From: Acidobacteriota bacterium
Lineage (GTDB): Bacteria; Acidobacteriota; Vicinamibacteria; Marinacidobacterales; SMYC01
Direction: 5' to 3'
Length of the DNA: 21,623 nucleotides
Assembly (NCBI GenBank): GCA_029263435.1
Contig: JAJCXL010000233.1
Span: 1 to 21,623, forward strand
Part shown: one piece after another, positions 13,974 to 21,617 of the stretch
How the letters are laid out: each line of letters starts with the position of its first letter
Numbering within the stretch: the stretch's first letter is position 1
Made by a program: the position numbers and the translations under genes
The notes under the pieces: model-generated
What the model was told of the DNA's origin: nothing
Database searches by the model: none
Seen by the model: only the letters and a program-made list of their open reading frames with translations

Positions 13974-16403
13974 CTAGCGTCCCGGCCGGGTCCCGAGCAC
14001 GAAGCGCGCGCCGGCAGTGAGTGACTCTAGCTCCTGCGCCGAGGCGTCTTCCGCTTGCTCCGTCAACACGGCTCGATAGGTCCGCCGCATTTCCTGGGCG
14101 ATGTCGAAGCGGGGTGGTACGGCAACATAGGAGCCCGGAAGTGCGATGGGACCGGCGTCCCCTTCCGGCGGGCTCGAGACCCCAATCGCATGAAGGGTCT
14201 CTAGGAAGGCGAGCGTCGCGTTGTGTGGATCTCCTTGCCGTGCGTATGTGATGGCGAGCGATAGCGTGATGGCGGCGTCCTCCGGTGCGAGCAGCCGTGC
14301 CGCCTGCAGGGCCTCCGCCGAGCCGGCGAGATTGTCGTCCAAGGCCCGACACTCAGCGAGGGACAGGTGAACGAGAAGTGGCGCGGCATCTCGTTCTAGA
14401 GATTGGACCAGGAGATCCTCCGCGGCCTCGTAATCCCCTTCCGCGAGGGCGATTTGTCCCAGGACGGACAGGCGCTCTCCGTCGTGAACGCCATTCGTGC
14501 CGACGAGCACGTCGCGCGCTTTGGCCAGAGCTCTAGCGTCGTCGTTGTTGCGTCCGAGCGCGAGCCACGTACGCGCGAGCGCGAGCTGGGCGCGGGGCTG
14601 GTTTCGATCGGTGAGCAGGGCTTGAATGAGCTGTGCTCTCGCCGGCTCGAATTGTCCGCGGGCCAGATAGACCTCGCCGAGAAGAGTCGCACCCCGTGCG
14701 TCGTTCGGGTTGAGGCGCCGGAGCTCTCGAGCCGCCTCCTCCGCGTCATCGAGCTCGAGCTGTCCGAGATGAGCGGCGGCCAACGAAGCGAAATAGTCTC
14801 CTCCCGCTTCCACCCGAGTCGCCGAAGCACGCAGGGCGGTTTCCGCTTCTTCGAACCGACTCACTTGGAGCAGAAGCTCTCCGAGTAAAAGCTGAGCTTC
14901 ACCGTGGCTCGGTTCTCGCTCGACGACTCTTTCCAGGTGCTCTATCGCGTCGGGGGATCGTCCCACTCGTGTGAGGCTCTCCGCCAAACGATAACGCCCG
15001 TCCGGGCTGTCGTGACTCGCGGTGAAGCTTCTCTCGTAGAATGCGACAGCGTCCGCATAGCTCGACCGGGTGTAATACGCGTCTCCGATCTCCTCGGCGA
15101 GTCCTACGAGCTCGGGTGCGAGCTCATAGGCACGCTTCAAGTCGTCGAGACCACCCTCTGCGTCGCCGGCGGCCAGCTTCGCACGGCCGCGTCCCAAGAC
15201 CGCAGCCGGTTGCTCACCGTACTCGGAGATCAAGCTCGAGTAGGCTTCCACCGCCAATTCGTATTGTCCGGTGCCGACGAGGGTCTCGGCTTCGTTGAGC
15301 CGCTGTGGTGGCACCGTGGCGGATGCGGGCCCGGTGCGCAGCAGAAAAAAGATCCCGGCGCCCGCCGCGAGCGCGACCGCGATGGCCGCGATCAACGCGA
15401 AAGGAAAGCCTTTCCCCCGAGGTTTTGCCGCGACCTTTTTTTTCGCTTGCGTAGCGACACCCACAGACATCGATGGGTTGGTCGCGGCCGTATCGTTGAC
15501 CTCTTGGTCTTGGTGGATGTCGACGGCCGAATCGTTGACCTCCCGGTCTTGGTGAACGTCGACCGAGACGTCCTCTTCGCTCGTTGGAGCCTCGTCGAGC
15601 TCGAGATTCTCCAGTGGAATGGCTCCCGAGAGCGTCCCTTCGCTCGCTCGAGTCGTGCCCACCTCTCCGGTCGGATCGGTGTCGTCGGCCCGGGCGTCCG
15701 CGGTCTGGGCGAGGTAGAGGAGCCCCTGCACCTCTTCGGGCATGCCGGCTTCGAGAACGTCGCGCTCACCCGACAAGACTTGACTCGCGTAGTATTTCCG
15801 CCGAGCGTCCGAGCGCGTCGTGCTCAAGAGCACCAGGAGTTGACGCCGATGGTTTTCGGGCTGTGCGGCGAGACACTTCTTCCAAAGGACGATCGCAGCT
15901 TCTTTTCGACCGGCTGCAAACGCCTCGAGGCCCTCTTTCAGTGGTCGGGATGCATCCAGATCGGCATCGTTTCCATCCGCCACGTGTCGAGAGAGGTCGA
16001 GTAAGGCAACCGCCTCGGCGTTTTGCGGGTCCTCGGCTAGGAGCTGCTCGAGCGCGAGCGCGGCAGCGTCGACCCGACGTTCGGCCAAGAGCCCGAGGCA
16101 GCGCTCGATCGCGACGACGTCACGCGGGCGAGGCGGTGTGTTTTCCGAAGTGTCGTCGAATCGGCCGTTCTCGAAGTCGGTCATGATGGAAGCGTGTTGT
16201 CGATCGAGCCTTGCGAATACCGCGTCGCTGTTGTCGACGATGGGACTCAGCGAGGATACGTCTCTAGTCTGTTCGAACAAGACTGTTCCGTCCTGCCCGA
16301 AGAGGCGAGTTTGGATGAAGGGCGAGGTTTCGCCTTCGAGGGTCGTTTCGATCGTGAAAGAGGACTGCTGCCGCTGCAGCGTGTCCCTCTTGGCGACATC
16401 CAT
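13974..16403 (-). CDS. Membrane-anchored TPR-repeat protein with N-terminal cytoplasmic region
   Basis: The 809-residue protein has three parts. Residues 1-330 are cytoplasmic: a beta-rich start (TIETTLEGETSPF), a short TPR-like region (about 95-210) and an acidic linker with a 13-residue tandem repeat at 281-306. A lysine-rich AKKKVAAKPRGKG precedes one membrane helix (about 333-355). Residues 365-790 hold about ten tetratricopeptide repeats (for example PDAIEHLERVVEREPSHGEA), expected in the periplasm. Such proteins are assembly scaffolds; no specific role can be assigned. It is divergent from the DnaB-like gene, with a perfect TATAAT upstream, and converges on lpxA with a 25-base gap. The first 65 residues look conserved but unfamiliar. 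Confidence 0.88.
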   Translation of the reverse strand: MDVAKRDTLQRQQSSFTIETTLEGETSPFIQTRLFGQDGTVLFEQTRDVSSLSPIVDNSDAVFARLDRQHASIMTDFENGRFDDTSENTPPRPRDVVAIERCLGLLAERRVDAAALALEQLLAEDPQNAEAVALLDLSRHVADGNDADLDASRPLKEGLEAFAAGRKEAAIVLWKKCLAAQPENHRRQLLVLLSTTRSDARRKYYASQVLSGERDVLEAGMPEEVQGLLYLAQTADARADDTDPTGEVGTTRASEGTLSGAIPLENLELDEAPTSEEDVSVDVHQDREVNDSAVDIHQDQEVNDTAATNPSMSVGVATQAKKKVAAKPRGKGFPFALIAAIAVALAAGAGIFFLLRTGPASATVPPQRLNEAETLVGTGQYELAVEAYSSLISEYGEQPAAVLGRGRAKLAAGDAEGGLDDLKRAYELAPELVGLAEEIGDAYYTRSSYADAVAFYERSFTASHDSPDGRYRLAESLTRVGRSPDAIEHLERVVEREPSHGEAQLLLGELLLQVSRFEEAETALRASATRVEAGGDYFASLAAAHLGQLELDDAEEAARELRRLNPNDARGATLLGEVYLARGQFEPARAQLIQALLTDRNQPRAQLALARTWLALGRNNDDARALAKARDVLVGTNGVHDGERLSVLGQIALAEGDYEAAEDLLVQSLERDAAPLLVHLSLAECRALDDNLAGSAEALQAARLLAPEDAAITLSLAITYARQGDPHNATLAFLETLHAIGVSSPPEGDAGPIALPGSYVAVPPRFDIAQEMRRTYRAVLTEQAEDASAQELESLTAGARFVLGTRPGR
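15486..15563 (-). repeat. 39-base tandem repeat within the TPR gene
   Basis: Two in-frame units encode VDVHQDREVNDSA and VDIHQDQEVNDTA (residues 281-306). They lie in the acidic cytoplasmic linker just before the membrane helix. The DNA copies are nearly identical, so the duplication is recent or maintained. Confidence 0.75.
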
Positions 16404-16440
16404 GGCCTAGTGCCTGAGTTTGAAGGGTTTAACTGACACA

Positions 16441-16446
16441 ATTATA
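16441..16446 (-). promoter_or_regulatory. Perfect -10 element upstream of the TPR gene
   Basis: On the minus strand TATAAT (plus-strand ATTATA) lies 37 bases before the TPR start at 16403. This distance suits a short leader. No good -35 hexamer is seen 16-18 bases further upstream. Confidence 0.4.
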
Positions 16447-16489
16447 CAGCAACGAAAACCATTCTGGCGAGCAGCCGGAAGTCTTTGGT

Positions 16490-16518
16490 TTGTAGCTCGT
16501 TGTCGGGGTTGTTAATAT
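16490..16518 (+). promoter_or_regulatory. Candidate promoter for the DnaB-like gene
   Basis: TTGTAG at 16490-16495 and TAATAT at 16513-16518 are separated by 17 bases, in a locally AT-richer patch. The downstream start at 16585 would leave a leader of about 60 bases. Both hexamers are imperfect matches. Confidence 0.3.
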
Positions 16519-16570
16519 GAAAGCATTCCACAGCTGGTGACCGGCGCACCCTGTCGATGGACGCGCGCCA

Positions 16571-16576
16571 GAGGAG
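16571..16576 (+). promoter_or_regulatory. Shine-Dalgarno deciding the DnaB-like start
   Basis: GAGGAG lies eight bases before the ATG at 16585. The alternative in-frame GTG at 16537 has no such site and would add 16 residues that do not resemble a DnaB start. Confidence 0.75.
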
Positions 16577-16584
16577 CACTTGAG

Positions 16585-18000
16585 ATGGGCGCAAATCCAG
16601 AACCCACCGACGCCATTGCGATCGACGAGCTCCGCGCGCTGGAAGCGTCTGTACTCAAAGCGCTTTGCTTGACCATCAACACCGCGGGCTCGGAGTTCAA
16701 ATACACGATCCTCGAGAGCGTGGATGGTGCCGACTTCTACTTTCCGTTGAACGCGGCGTTGTTTCGTGTCCTGGCCGATCTCCACGGCCGTGGGGAGTAT
16801 GTCATCGCCTCCAATCTGGACGAAGAGCTCAGAAAAGCGCATGACGCCATACCGGAGAACTTCGTCATTGATGAGCTGTTCGGGGGGACGCTCCCAGGAG
16901 CGTCGGACATCAGCGCATGGATCGCGCGGATGAAACAGCGCGCCACGGGCTCCGTAGTGCCCGCGAAGATCGCTCCCAAGCCCGCGAGCGCGCCGGTCGA
17001 CCTGTCTCAAACTCAGTCGGCGCACATGAAAGAAGTGGTTCCAGCGAAGACCAAGGCCGACCCGCCGAAAGCGACGCCGGATGACGTCCGGCAGGCAGCG
17101 CAGACGATGCCATCCACGGATTTCTCTTTCGAGGAGATTCCGGTCGATATGAGCGAGGTCGAGAACCCTCCCTCGCTGAGCGACGTGAGACTCTCCGACT
17201 CTATCGAAGGATCGGATCGCTCCAAACCGGCCTCGGCCGGCGATGGGGATCTCGTGGCTGAGGCGGACGATTGGTCCGACTACATCGACCGAGTGGCATT
17301 CGTGCAGGGGAAAGTCTTCGAGACCGGATTTCCGCGTCTCGATGAGGGGTTGTGCGCGCTCACTCCCGGTCTGATGCTCCTCGTGGATCATGATCGAGAT
17401 CGCATGTACAGCTTCTTGAAACAGGTGTTGGACCAGGTGGCGAGTGGAAACGACAAGCCGGGACTTTATTTCGCGAGCGAGCTCGAAAAGAGCGAGCTTC
17501 GACTCAAGACCCTCGCTCGCCTCGGAGGCGTGTCCGCGAGCGCGATCGCGAAGGGTCAATTGAAAAAAGAATCCGCCGAGTGGGCACGGGTCGAGAAACA
17601 AGGTCGGCTCGCGGCATCCTGGCTCTCGCGAGTCTACGTTCAGGAGGCACCGAACGGGTTCGAGCTCGAGCGCGCGAAAAAGCTAGTCCGGGATATTCTC
17701 GCGCGTGGCGACGCAACCTGCATGGTGATTGTCGACTCGATCGAAAAGGCGGCCTCGGATCGAGGGACGGCGCGGGTTGTCTCAGAATTGAAGGCGCTCG
17801 CGAGCGAGCTCCAGATCCTCGTGCTCGGCGCTACGACCGATACCAAGCTTCTCGCGTCTCGGGAGGCGGATCTTGCGGCGGTGTTTCGCGATGGAGCCGA
17901 TGGCGAAGTAGAGATCGAAGTCCTTCAAGTGGGACGGGAAGATTCCACGACGGTCGCCTTCGTCTACGACGCGGACACCTGTCGATTCTCCGAGAAGTAG
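16585..18000 (+). CDS. DnaB-helicase-like protein with degenerate ATPase (predicted pseudoenzyme)
   Basis: This 471-residue protein is built like the replicative helicase. Residues 14-120 match the DnaB N-terminal domain in order: LEASVLKALCLT, then DFYFPLNAALFRVLADLHGRG, then NLDEELR, then DISAWIARMKQRA. A Pro/Ala/acidic linker follows (about 121-240). Residues 243-471 follow the DnaB RecA domain: ETGFPRLDE, a hydrophobic strand, FASELEKSELRLKTLARLGGV, MVIVDSIEK (Walker B position, Asp384), SELKALASELQILVLG and a VYDADTCRF end. At the Walker A site, where DnaB has ARPSMGKTTF, this protein reads DHDRDRMYSF. GKT is thus replaced and ATP hydrolysis is not expected. The motif-3 Gln and the KQR arginine-finger region are also changed. 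The frame is intact, which argues for a retained, non-helicase role. Function is unknown. Confidence 0.8.
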   Translation: MGANPEPTDAIAIDELRALEASVLKALCLTINTAGSEFKYTILESVDGADFYFPLNAALFRVLADLHGRGEYVIASNLDEELRKAHDAIPENFVIDELFGGTLPGASDISAWIARMKQRATGSVVPAKIAPKPASAPVDLSQTQSAHMKEVVPAKTKADPPKATPDDVRQAAQTMPSTDFSFEEIPVDMSEVENPPSLSDVRLSDSIEGSDRSKPASAGDGDLVAEADDWSDYIDRVAFVQGKVFETGFPRLDEGLCALTPGLMLLVDHDRDRMYSFLKQVLDQVASGNDKPGLYFASELEKSELRLKTLARLGGVSASAIAKGQLKKESAEWARVEKQGRLAASWLSRVYVQEAPNGFELERAKKLVRDILARGDATCMVIVDSIEKAASDRGTARVVSELKALASELQILVLGATTDTKLLASREADLAAVFRDGADGEVEIEVLQVGREDSTTVAFVYDADTCRFSEK

Positions 18001-18046
18001 TTCTTGTCCTCGTCGGTTTACGTTCTAGTCGGCGTTTGCGGACCCA

Positions 18047-18586
18047 CTACCGGTTCAGCGGACGCCCCGTGATCTTCTCGACCCCTATGAGGATTTTCTC
18101 TCTTAGGATCAGCCGCGCCCGACGTTCCTCCGCGGTGATGAAGCTATAGCCTTCTTTCGTGATCCGCCGCAGGAAGCCCACTTCGTTGCGATCGAGATCC
18201 AAAACGATCAGCCCGCCACTTGCCGTGGGGACGTTGAAGTTGATGTCGAGGAGCTTGTCGCGTAGCGACAAGCGGGCACGACGCTCCTTGGGAGCGGTCT
18301 GATCCAAGTCTCTCCCGGTAATCTTTCGCAAGAAGTCGATCTCGGCGTAGGAGAAGACGATCTCAGTGGTGACGACCGCTACCGGCGTAGTCCTCTTGGG
18401 CGCCTTCTTCGTGGTTTTCTTGCGCGCCGTCTTTTTGCTCGCCGCCTTCCGGGCGGTTTTCTTCTTGCCCGCCGTCTTCCGGGCGGTTTTCTTCTTCGCC
18501 GGAGCGGACTTCTTTCGCGCGGTCGCGAGTTTCTTTTTTGCCTTGGACTTGGACTTCTTCGCAGTCTTGGCGGGTTTGGCTGACAC
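18047..18586 (-). CDS. Histone-H1-like lysine-rich protein with duplicated unknown domain
   Basis: I do not recognise a named family for the whole 179-residue protein. Residues 1-66 are a Lys/Ala/Thr/Arg tail with the repeated unit KKKTARK, resembling bacterial histone-H1-like and AlgP-type tails that bind DNA. Two related segments follow, 82-115 and 135-168, sharing E-[IV]-x-FLR-[KR]-IT and later ERRARL-x-LR-[DE]-K. They align over 34 residues without gaps, so the globular part arose by internal duplication. A nucleoid-associated role is inferred from the tail alone. The start is GTG with GAGGAAGG upstream. It lies 117 bases downstream of a bactofilin gene on the same strand and converges on the DnaB-like gene. 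Confidence 0.8.
   Translation of the reverse strand: MSAKPAKTAKKSKSKAKKKLATARKKSAPAKKKTARKTAGKKKTARKAASKKTARKKTTKKAPKRTTPVAVVTTEIVFSYAEIDFLRKITGRDLDQTAPKERRARLSLRDKLLDINFNVPTASGGLIVLDLDRNEVGFLRRITKEGYSFITAEERRARLILREKILIGVEKITGRPLNR
18441..18500 (-). repeat. 30-base tandem repeat encoding the lysine-rich tail
   Basis: Units 18441-18470 and 18471-18500 agree at 27 of 30 bases and encode successive KKKTARK-type decapeptides. Expansion or contraction of these units would change tail length without shifting the frame. Confidence 0.7.
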
Positions 18587-18703
18587 CGTCTTTTGGCCTT
18601 CCTCTACGGGCGTGACGTGAATGAATCAGTAGAACAAACGCTCGAACGGGGTCTCACTGGCCGATCTCTCGAATCGAAAAGCGAGACCGCCACCCATGGC
18701 GGG

Positions 18704-19048
18704 CTAGCTGCTTGCCCGGGTCTCCGGAGCTCCGTCGCCGATCTCGAACTCGCCATCGAGCTGCCCACCTTCTTCGACGCTCAGCTTCTTCGCCCGAAAC
18801 TTGCCGCTGGCACGAGCCGGCCCGAGCAAATGAAGCGCTTCGGCTTGGACGTCTCCATCGAATCGTCCGCCGATCTCGACGGTGAGCGCTTGTACGTTGG
18901 CGCTCACCTCGGAGCCTTCTACGATGGTCACGCGGCCGCTCGCTTTGACATCGCCCCGAAAACGACCCTGAAGCGTCACGTTAGACCCCTCGAGCTTTCC
19001 GTTGAAGCTCGCATGCGCAGCGAGAACCGTATCCTGCTCGTTTGCCAC
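18704..19048 (-). CDS. Bactofilin (polymer-forming cytoskeletal protein)
   Basis: The 114-residue protein is a minimal bactofilin. It is a right-handed beta-helix of short repeats such as ASFNGKLEGSNVTLQGRFRG, then VEGSEVSANVQA, then GRFDGDVQAEAL, with a glycine every turn and short polar ends. Bactofilins polymerise without nucleotide and organise cell shape, polar complexes or chromosome-segregation proteins. Membrane targeting by the N-terminus is possible but not evident. A GAGGAG nine bases before the ATG supports the start. The downstream gene on the same strand encodes a lysine-rich, probably DNA-binding protein. This recalls, only loosely, the myxobacterial link between bactofilins and the ParABS/PadC system. 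Confidence 0.92.
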   Translation of the reverse strand: MANEQDTVLAAHASFNGKLEGSNVTLQGRFRGDVKASGRVTIVEGSEVSANVQALTVEIGGRFDGDVQAEALHLLGPARASGKFRAKKLSVEEGGQLDGEFEIGDGAPETRASS

Positions 19049-19223
19049 GTGGACTAGCTCCTCGATTGTCGTTAGGTCAGCAGTCGAAACCCCGCCCCCG
19101 TAATCGAAGAGGTTTCGTTTGCCGAGCTCTTAGTGGTCTGAGATAAGCCGTTACCAGAGATTGGACGACCTTTTAATGAATAGTACAGCACGCCGGCCCG
19201 AAGTACCAGAGCCTGTTTTTTGG

Positions 19224-19808
19224 CTATTTGGTGCTTTCCGGTAGCATCCCGGTGCGGACGAGCTCTTCCACATCGTCTTTGAGCCTCTCGCCGACGATGC
19301 CGAAGTAGCGTTTGACGATCGCGCCTTCTCGATCGATGAGATATTTCGTCGGGTAGCCCAAAAATGGTCCGAACGCGTCTCGATCGTCGTCTGTGCCGAG
19401 TACTTGCGGATAGCTGAGCTCTCGCTCCTTCAGGAAGTCCCTTATCTCTTCAGTCTCCCCGGACTCGAGGACGATGCCGACGAGCATGAAATCGTCGGAC
19501 GAGTACTCTTCGGACAGCTCCTGTAAGTGAGGGAGCTCGGCGATACAGGGAACGCACCACGTGGCCCAAAGGTCGACGAGAACGACTTTACCGCGTTGCT
19601 CCGCGAGTGCGACACTGCCGGAGCCGTCCACCGTAGGGAGTACCAAGCTCGGCGCGGGTCGACGGATATCTCCTGACGGTTTCTCCGGAGTCGATTCACC
19701 GGAAAGCTCCGACCCAACCGCTCCGACGTCCTCCGCGTTTCGCTCGGGAGGGGAGCCGCAGGCGCAGACCAGCACCGACACGAGTGCCAAAGCACCTAGA
19801 CGAGCCAC
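19224..19808 (-). CDS. TlpA-like thioredoxin-fold lipoprotein
   Basis: The 194-residue protein (GTG start at 19808) begins with a signal sequence, ARLGALALVSVLVCAC, with a plausible lipobox cysteine at Cys17, then a low-complexity linker of about 35 residues. The thioredoxin domain has the TlpA/ResA active site WATWCVPC (Cys85, Cys88), a LVGIVLE strand and the cis-proline GYPTKYLID. Such proteins keep periplasmic cysteines reduced, notably the CxxCH of apocytochromes or copper sites of oxidases. It lies 14 bases after the stop of a cytochrome c gene, which fits a maturation or assembly role in the same operon. A longer TTG start at 19865 would overlap the cytochrome and spoil the signal peptide. 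No clear Shine-Dalgarno was found. Confidence 0.88.
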   Translation of the reverse strand: MARLGALALVSVLVCACGSPPERNAEDVGAVGSELSGESTPEKPSGDIRRPAPSLVLPTVDGSGSVALAEQRGKVVLVDLWATWCVPCIAELPHLQELSEEYSSDDFMLVGIVLESGETEEIRDFLKERELSYPQVLGTDDDRDAFGPFLGYPTKYLIDREGAIVKRYFGIVGERLKDDVEELVRTGMLPESTK

Positions 19809-19822
19809 GATGCGGCGGGTGC

Positions 19823-20224
19823 TTACGTTCCCTGGAGGGTACGTAGGAAATGGACCACTTGCCAACGCTCCGTCTCGCTGAGCTTGCGCTGCATGGCCGG
19901 CATCGGGCGCTTGCCCGTCGTGATCTTGTAGAAGATCTCGCCGTCCGTCAGGCGGGCTTTCGCCTCCGCGGTGGAGATGTCGGGTGGTGCGGGTTTGATG
20001 AACTGCGTGGCGGCGCCGTCGCCTTTGGCCGCGTCACCGTGACACATCTTGCAATGAGTGTCATAAAGTTTCTGACCGGCAGCGACCGCGTCCGCGTTGT
20101 TCTCGACGGGGTTCTTCACCGCCTTCGCATCCGCCGGGACTTCCCAGACCGAGCCCTCGTCCTGGCCCGCGATAGCGATAGCGCTGCTCACCGTGATCGC
20201 GCCAATCATCAAGAACTTCCACAT
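19823..20224 (-). CDS. Periplasmic mono-haem cytochrome c (ActE-like position)
   Basis: The 133-residue protein has an N-terminal signal or anchor (MWKFLMIGAITVSSAIAIAG) and one class I haem site, CKMCHGD (Cys58, Cys61, His62). A likely axial methionine follows in RPMPAM (Met108 or Met111), and a C-terminal helix (ERWQVVHFLRTLQ) ends the fold. It should carry electrons on the periplasmic side. In alternative complex III operons a mono-haem cytochrome (ActE) follows the NrfD-type subunits, and here it lies 109 bases downstream of an ActC-like gene. The ATG at 20224 has an AGGAGG eight bases upstream (20233-20238). An upstream in-frame start at 20251 would interrupt the signal peptide. Confidence 0.93.
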   Translation of the reverse strand: MWKFLMIGAITVSSAIAIAGQDEGSVWEVPADAKAVKNPVENNADAVAAGQKLYDTHCKMCHGDAAKGDGAATQFIKPAPPDISTAEAKARLTDGEIFYKITTGKRPMPAMQRKLSETERWQVVHFLRTLQGT

Positions 20225-20281
20225 ATCTTTAGCCTCCTGAAGAACATCCAAGCGTCCCCGACACGTAGTTTAGCACGGCAC

Positions 20282-20315
20282 CTCGCGGATTTCGTGCACG
20301 AGTCACCCCCGCGAG
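20282..20315. other. Inverted repeat between the ActC-like and cytochrome genes
   Basis: CTCGCGG (20282-20288) and CCGCGAG (20309-20315) form a 7-bp stem around a 20-base loop that contains the palindrome CGTGCACG. It may stabilise or partly terminate the transcript between the two genes. No U-tract is present. Confidence 0.3.
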
Positions 20316-20333
20316 ATGTCTTGCGGCGCTCTC

Positions 20334-21617
20334 TTATCCCGGCGGTGCTTCCTTCACTTCCCATATCGAAATGAGTGGGAAGAGCTTGGCGAAGACGACG
20401 TAAAAGAGCACGAAGGCAGAGAACTCAGCGACCGTCATTGCGATCTCGACAGAGGAGGGACGGTAGACGCCGAGTTGCCACATTTGCTCGGATCGAGGGT
20501 GTGCGGCAGAGCTCGTCACGATGATGAATCGTTCGAGCCACATCCCCACGAGTACCGCGACCGATGCGACGACGGCGCCGCTTACGTTTCGAGTGCGTCG
20601 AGGACCGAGGATCGCGAGCGGCACGACGAAACAGGTGATGACCATCGTCCAGAAATACGGCGCGTAGTCGCCGGTTAGCCGGCTCGTCAGGACCGCCATT
20701 TCTGCATGCTCGTGTCCGTACCACGCGGTCAAATGCTCCGCCAGGGTGAAATAGGCCCACATACACGACATGGTGAGGAGCAGCAGACTCAGATTGTTGA
20801 ACTGGAGCTCGCCGAAATATTCTTCCAGATGAAAGACTTTTCTGAGGACTGCCATCGCGATCAATAAAGCGGCGATCCCGCTAAAGATGGCCCCGACGAC
20901 GAAGTACGGCCCGAAGATCGCCGTATGCCACATCGGAACGAGAGTCATCGACAACGTCCATGAGACGACGGTATGGACCGAGACCGCCACTGGGATGATG
21001 GCGACGGCCATGAATCCGATCGCTTTTTCCAGGCGTGCGTGCTGCTTTTCGGTTCCGCTCCAGCCGAGCGCGAGCATGCGATAGATCGTCGCGAGCTTGC
21101 CCCCGCGATCTCGGAGCAGAGCGAGGTCCGGGATGAGCGGCAGATACAGATAGATGATGCTCCCGGTGATGTAGAGCGAAATCGCGCCGACATCCCAAAT
21201 GAGCGGCGACAGAAACTGTGGCTCCAGCATCGGTAGGTACATCAGCTCGGGCCTGCCGAGATGCCACAAGATATTGCTGGAGCCCATCAAGAGCGCGACG
21301 ACGGTGATGACTTCGGCGACGCGGGTGATCGGGCGTCGCCACTCCGCTCCTGTCAAACGGAGAATAGCGGAGATCAATGTCCCTGCATGGCTGATCCCGA
21401 TGAAGAAGATGTAGTTCGTGATGTACAGCCCCCAGTAGACGGGCTGATTCATCGAGGCCTCCCCCAACCCGTATTCGAGCTGTCGGAGCCAAAAAAAACC
21501 TCCCACGCCGATGAGGCTCACCAGGACGGTGACGACTACGTAGAAATAGGGGCCGGTCTCGACGACGTGCTTGAGCAGCGCGTCTTCGATCCGCCGATCA
21601 CTCTCGGACGCTTCCAC
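20334..21617 (-). CDS. NrfD-type membrane subunit, ActC-like (alternative complex III)
   Basis: The 427-residue protein is a polytopic membrane protein with eight to ten helices of the NrfD/PsrC family. The blocks QPVYWGLYITNYIFFIGISH, AGTLISAILRLTGAEWRRPI, and HLGRPELMYLP followed by SPLIWDVGAISLY are the ActC pattern of alternative complex III, which oxidises quinol and feeds cytochromes or an oxidase. The GTG at 21617 gives a near-normal N-terminus. The frame stays open to the window edge six bases away, so a start further upstream cannot be excluded. ActA, ActB and ActD/ActF partners are not visible. The next genes downstream encode a cytochrome c and a TlpA-like protein. Confidence 0.88.
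   Translation of the reverse strand: MEASESDRRIEDALLKHVVETGPYFYVVVTVLVSLIGVGGFFWLRQLEYGLGEASMNQPVYWGLYITNYIFFIGISHAGTLISAILRLTGAEWRRPITRVAEVITVVALLMGSSNILWHLGRPELMYLPMLEPQFLSPLIWDVGAISLYITGSIIYLYLPLIPDLALLRDRGGKLATIYRMLALGWSGTEKQHARLEKAIGFMAVAIIPVAVSVHTVVSWTLSMTLVPMWHTAIFGPYFVVGAIFSGIAALLIAMAVLRKVFHLEEYFGELQFNNLSLLLLTMSCMWAYFTLAEHLTAWYGHEHAEMAVLTSRLTGDYAPYFWTMVITCFVVPLAILGPRRTRNVSGAVVASVAVLVGMWLERFIIVTSSAAHPRSEQMWQLGVYRPSSVEIAMTVAEFSAFVLFYVVFAKLFPLISIWEVKEAPPG

Noticed and set aside
14904..16004. 366-codon plus-strand open frame opposite the TPR gene
   Set aside because: It is the shadow of clear TPR repeats and a membrane helix on the minus strand.
16429..17601. 390-codon minus-strand open frame opposite the DnaB-like gene
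   Set aside because: No domain or motif is visible, whereas the plus-strand frame matches DnaB blocks throughout and has a Shine-Dalgarno.
16585..18000. DnaB-like gene as a decayed pseudogene
   Set aside because: The frame is uninterrupted over 471 codons with conserved hydrophobic blocks and a good start. Only the catalytic residues are changed, which fits a pseudoenzyme better than decay.
18390..18560. Repetitive tract that could suggest a CRISPR-like or satellite array
   Set aside because: The periodicity is explained by in-frame lysine-rich decapeptides; there are no unique spacers between identical repeats.
19049..19223. Possible small RNA or terminator in the gap between the TlpA-like and bactofilin genes
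   Set aside because: Only a 6-bp inverted repeat (GAAACC with GGTTTC at 19086-19116) and a short T run not preceded by a stem were found; this is too weak to call.
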